A stretch of DNA of 64,000 nucleotides, from NCBI RefSeq assembly GCF_030848805.1, contig NC_092360.1, positions 2,108,001 through 2,172,000 of the forward strand, in the 5' to 3' direction. The position numbers and the translations under genes are program-made. Below, piece after piece: positions 60,501 to 64,000 of this stretch. Source of the DNA: Temnothorax longispinosus. Lineage: Eukaryota > Arthropoda > Insecta > Hymenoptera > Formicidae. Numbering within the stretch: the first letter of the stretch is position 1; each line of letters opens with the position of its first letter. Below the pieces are notes generated by a model that saw only the letters and a list, made by a program, of their open reading frames with translations, was not told the DNA's origin and searched no databases.

Positions 60501-62761
60501 AAGCATTCATATATTAATATGCGTTCGACACGCGCGAGCACTCGCATTATTGAAGGGTTCTGCACGAAGACAATGCGGCTCTCGCACGAAAATCGATTCG
60601 TTTTTCGTTCTCCGTTGCTCGGTTCTTTTCATTTGCCACATGTCGGAATCGGACAGTAGGCTCCGTCACAGCCGGCACCCTCGTCCTTGCGACACGAGAC
60701 GCGGAACAATGCTCGGGCCATTTCAACAATCCTGTCACGCGGTAGCCGCGAGATAGAATCGAGAAAAAAAGTTTCGAGGGAGGCCTCTCCGAAGAAGAGG
60801 GTAAAAAAATGTGCACACGCACGTAGAACATCCGTCGGATTCGAGCTTTGCATTCAGGCGCGCTCGGAGAACGAAAGGCTTCGATATATACCACCGCCGC
60901 GCCGTACGTACATATTTTTTCTCTTCTCTCGTTCTCGACGGCCACCAAGCGATGGTCGTCGCACCCTTTCTCTATGAGCGCGATGAGCGAGGAAAGGGAG
61001 GGGTACTACACTCGCGCGCGTTGTACATATGCGTACCCCCTGATATAGTCGGAGAGATTGAAAATAATAATAACGCCGACGATGAAAAAAAAAGCGACAA
61101 AAAGCGCGGTACTTTTTAATCCGAAACAGTCGTGCCCATGATATGCAGATTTCGCGGAGGCGCCCTTTTCTTTACGTACCGCTTTTTGTGACCTGTTTTT
61201 TGCGTGCATCCTTGCAACGCGATCGCATTGCAGTTTCAATGTTAAATCAATCGAGCGTAATGCGGAACGCGGCAGTGAAATGGTACGCTGGTGAATAATA
61301 ATAATAAAATCTCCATTCTCGGTATAATAATGGACGAGAACATTAATATTTAACCCTTCTGCGAATGGCAGCCTGCTTTTCCCCCTCCCCCTTTCTAGAG
61401 ATGAGAACGCATTTAAAGTTGAAATATTTTAAAATTGTCATTTGTTCCACAATATACCTTTCTCTGCATGCGTATTACATTTTCGCATGCAAATTATCGC
61501 GTATGTATTAATAAAAAATTGCATAAAATATTTGTTGTTAAAGAAAAAATAATTAATATTAAGAAATAATTATAATTGAGAAAAATATGTTAAGCAGGAG
61601 AATATAGGCATTTTCTCTGAAGAATATTTTAAAATGCTTTTATTTATGATTTTTTATCTTATTATTATAATGCAATGTATTGTACAATGTATAATGCAAT
61701 GTATATTGTACATATTTTTTGTTCTATTACGTGTAATAAAATCATATATTTATGGCAATACAATAATACTTTATACATATTAATTATCCTATTACTTTCA
61801 GTCTTTGAAATAATAATTGCAGAATATATGCACTGAAATTATCGGAAAAGAGGAAGCTGTGTAGATTGACGTTTAATAACACGTCCACGGTTAACTTATC
61901 ATTTACACGCGCATGCTCTCTCTTTCTCTCTTTCTCATCAATCTCGCCGATTGCTAGTCGTGTTAGCCGTAAATGAGTATAACGCACGCTGCGATCTTGC
62001 GGCTGATTAATCTCTCGAACGACATACGTGCACGATGCTGAAAGTCTCGAATATTTCCCGCTGTGCGTATAACTAGATATTGTCCGCGTACATCGACTTC
62101 TGTGAAGAATTGCAGACACTTACGTAGCTTTTTGATTATATTAGATGGTATTTCTTGAATCTTAAAGAAATTTTTAATTGAAAATGAAATAATATGCAGA
62201 GAACTTAGATTACAATTTTATTACATATGTACATATTATTGATACTCGAATATAATAATCGATGACTGTACTTATTGGACTGTTTAATTGGACTGTATGA
62301 ATTATGCTTAAGTATTTTGCTTAATTTAAAACGTAATTCATTCTATTACACATACGTATGAATCTCATTTAATACTTTTGTAAATTGTTTTAGATTTTTT
62401 GCTGATAACAATTCATTAACAATAAATTATGGAAGTAATCAAGGGACAGTGTGAAATTTATAGACGATTTATATAATACATTCACTTGAGATGCATAAGA
62501 GCGATCTTTACTTTAATGAATATGATATACAATTACAGTCTGTCAATACATATATATTGAAACTAAAAAAAATAAAATCCCAGCAAGAAGAGATGTGATC
62601 GGAAGTGTAAAAATAGTATACGTGTATCACAAGAAGTAGATTAGCATGCAAATGACTAGTACCTCATTTCTACCGTTAATTAATATCATTCTGTTGAATG
62701 AAATGAAACTCGACGAGACTCGGCGTGGTTCAACAATGACCCCCTTCATTTCTTCGTCAGA

Positions 62762-62800
<39 letters not shown>

Positions 62801-64000
62801 CAAATTCACAACCATAGAATTGTGTATAATTGTATAGTATACGTTGTGTACAGCGTTAGATTCGCAATTAATGTCTCACCACATTATATCTGATAACTGA
62901 ATTTCACGACAACCAGAGAAGCGTTCATTTAATCGCGAATAAAGTTGTTAATTTTAGATTGTCATTTCCATCTTGTCAAACGTGTGAGGAGCCGTGTCAG
63001 GCTGAACTACTGATAGACGCTCTGTCATAATCAATTTACGTTACCGCGAACAGAATAAAACGATGTGTTGCGAAGCAATTGATGCGAGAGATCAACGCGA
63101 TCACCCTGTCTCTTCCCTCAAGAATCGCCGTGAGTCATTTCGCTGAAAGCTGTCATTGTGCCGGACCGCTCCCGGCCCGGCTGATGCGCGCGAGTCTTAG
63201 CAGAGAGGCCACATCACACTGCCGTGGCAGGGTTAAGAAACTCGCCTTCGGACCAAGTATGCGGCTTCTCCGGAGCGCGGGACCCGGGGCCTCCCGAGTT
63301 TTTTGCTCCAGAAATACGGTCTCTGGAGTCAGTCACGGGCACGGCGCGCGTATATATGCGGCGCTCACAGCTGTCCCGGCCATCCCGGCCATATCCCGTT
63401 CAAACAATAACAACCATTCTCTGTTTGCTTATATAACCCCCCCTCGGAGAGCGGTTCGAATTAAATTCTCCCGCTACATACAGCCGGCGCGCGGCACTCT
63501 CCGCGGCGTGAATGGCGCGTTGGACGCGAAATCGCCGGAATTCGCGAAATCGATGGCGACGTAACGAATATGAAAAGAGGTCAAAAACGATTACGGGCTA
63601 TATGAAACCCGGAGAACGATTTTGTTTCGTCGGTGAATTGCGAAATTTGCGCTCCCGGTCGAACGTGTGGAATTTCATTCGCGGTTTTTGTTTGTAGACC
63701 GCTTTTTCGTCGGTTCTTGATATTATTGGTCAATAGCCCCTATCACCCCGGCACTTTTATTACGCATGAATATTTGTGAATTGTGTTTCACAGTGATTTG
63801 CTTACGAAAGGCAAAATAAAAAAAAAGAGATCAATAAAAATACACGGGGAGTTAACTTTCTATGAGAAGAAAATATTGCAATTTAGGGCTTTCAAAAAAG
63901 CTATTTTTAGCAATACTTTTGTAAGAGAAAGAGCTCTATTATTATTTAAGACTACACATGATTGAGATATATAAATATTGGTAAAATATAACATCTTTTT
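57562..64000. other. Non-coding stretch to the window end
   Basis: GC-rich blocks at about 58000-59830, 60540-61250 and 63000-63720 alternate with AT-rich DNA. A 47-codon frame after a TCTGTTTCCAG acceptor at 58361, with stop and AATAAA near 58523, is a very weak terminal-exon candidate. The longest frames (for example 161 codons at 63079) have no domain. An AG microsatellite lies at 62760-62798. No RNA gene was recognised. Confidence 0.4.
62760..62798. repeat. (AG)n microsatellite
   Basis: A run of AG dinucleotides of about 38 bp with one TG interruption near the start. Confidence 0.9.

Noticed and set aside
1..64000. CRISPR arrays, rRNA or bacterial-type operons
   Set aside because: No regularly spaced repeats, no rRNA similarity and no compact gene strings. 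Splice sites and composition are eukaryotic.

Overview
This is eukaryotic DNA, almost certainly from an insect and most likely a hymenopteran such as an ant. That call is an inference. It rests on long AT-rich stretches alternating with short GC-rich, CpG-rich blocks, intron-bearing genes, short TA- and TTAA-flanked DNA transposon derivatives, and a duplicated animal gene of the KIF-binding protein (KBP/KIFBP) family. The window contains no operons, CRISPR arrays or recognisable tRNA or rRNA genes. It is gene-poor: most reading frames lie in GC-rich blocks and are chance frames.

The main content is a tandem segmental duplication at about 14.4-27.2 kb with a period of about 5.8-6.0 kb. Unit 1 (about 14411-20206) and unit 2 (about 20207-25734) each carry one intact KBP-like gene (16200-17862 and 22161-23826). 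Each gene has a short first coding exon, a 97-nt intron and a 1511-nt second exon, and they predict 521 and 522 residues. Both share a TATA box preceded by a 13-bp palindrome. Unit 3 starts at a truncated junction near 25735 and runs into a 500-N assembly gap (26057-26556) exactly where a third KBP-like gene is expected. Beyond the gap the unit's tail resumes and carries an 88-codon open frame whose unit-1 copy is broken. The units also contain a foldback TA-flanked MITE (units 1 and 2; an apparent empty site in unit 3) and fragments of an internally deleted transposon with decayed transposase C-terminal sequence.

The flanks (1-14.4 kb and 27.2-64 kb) look intergenic or intronic. Supported features are an orphan 66-codon exon with good splice sites (12247-12444), two piggyBac-like TTAA-flanked non-autonomous elements (32805-33722 and 57021-57557), a 210-bp MITE with perfect 33-bp terminal inverted repeats (38997-39206), microsatellites, and a few weak exon candidates (minus strand near 47.0 kb, plus strand near 49.3 kb).

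KBP proteins bind kinesin motor domains and regulate motor attachment to microtubules. The duplicated genes here are divergent, lack the C-terminal tail expected from the vertebrate protein, and differ mainly in the N-terminal and central regions while their last 113 residues are almost identical. This fits a lineage-specific expansion with uneven divergence or gene conversion. Their function in this organism is not known from the sequence.
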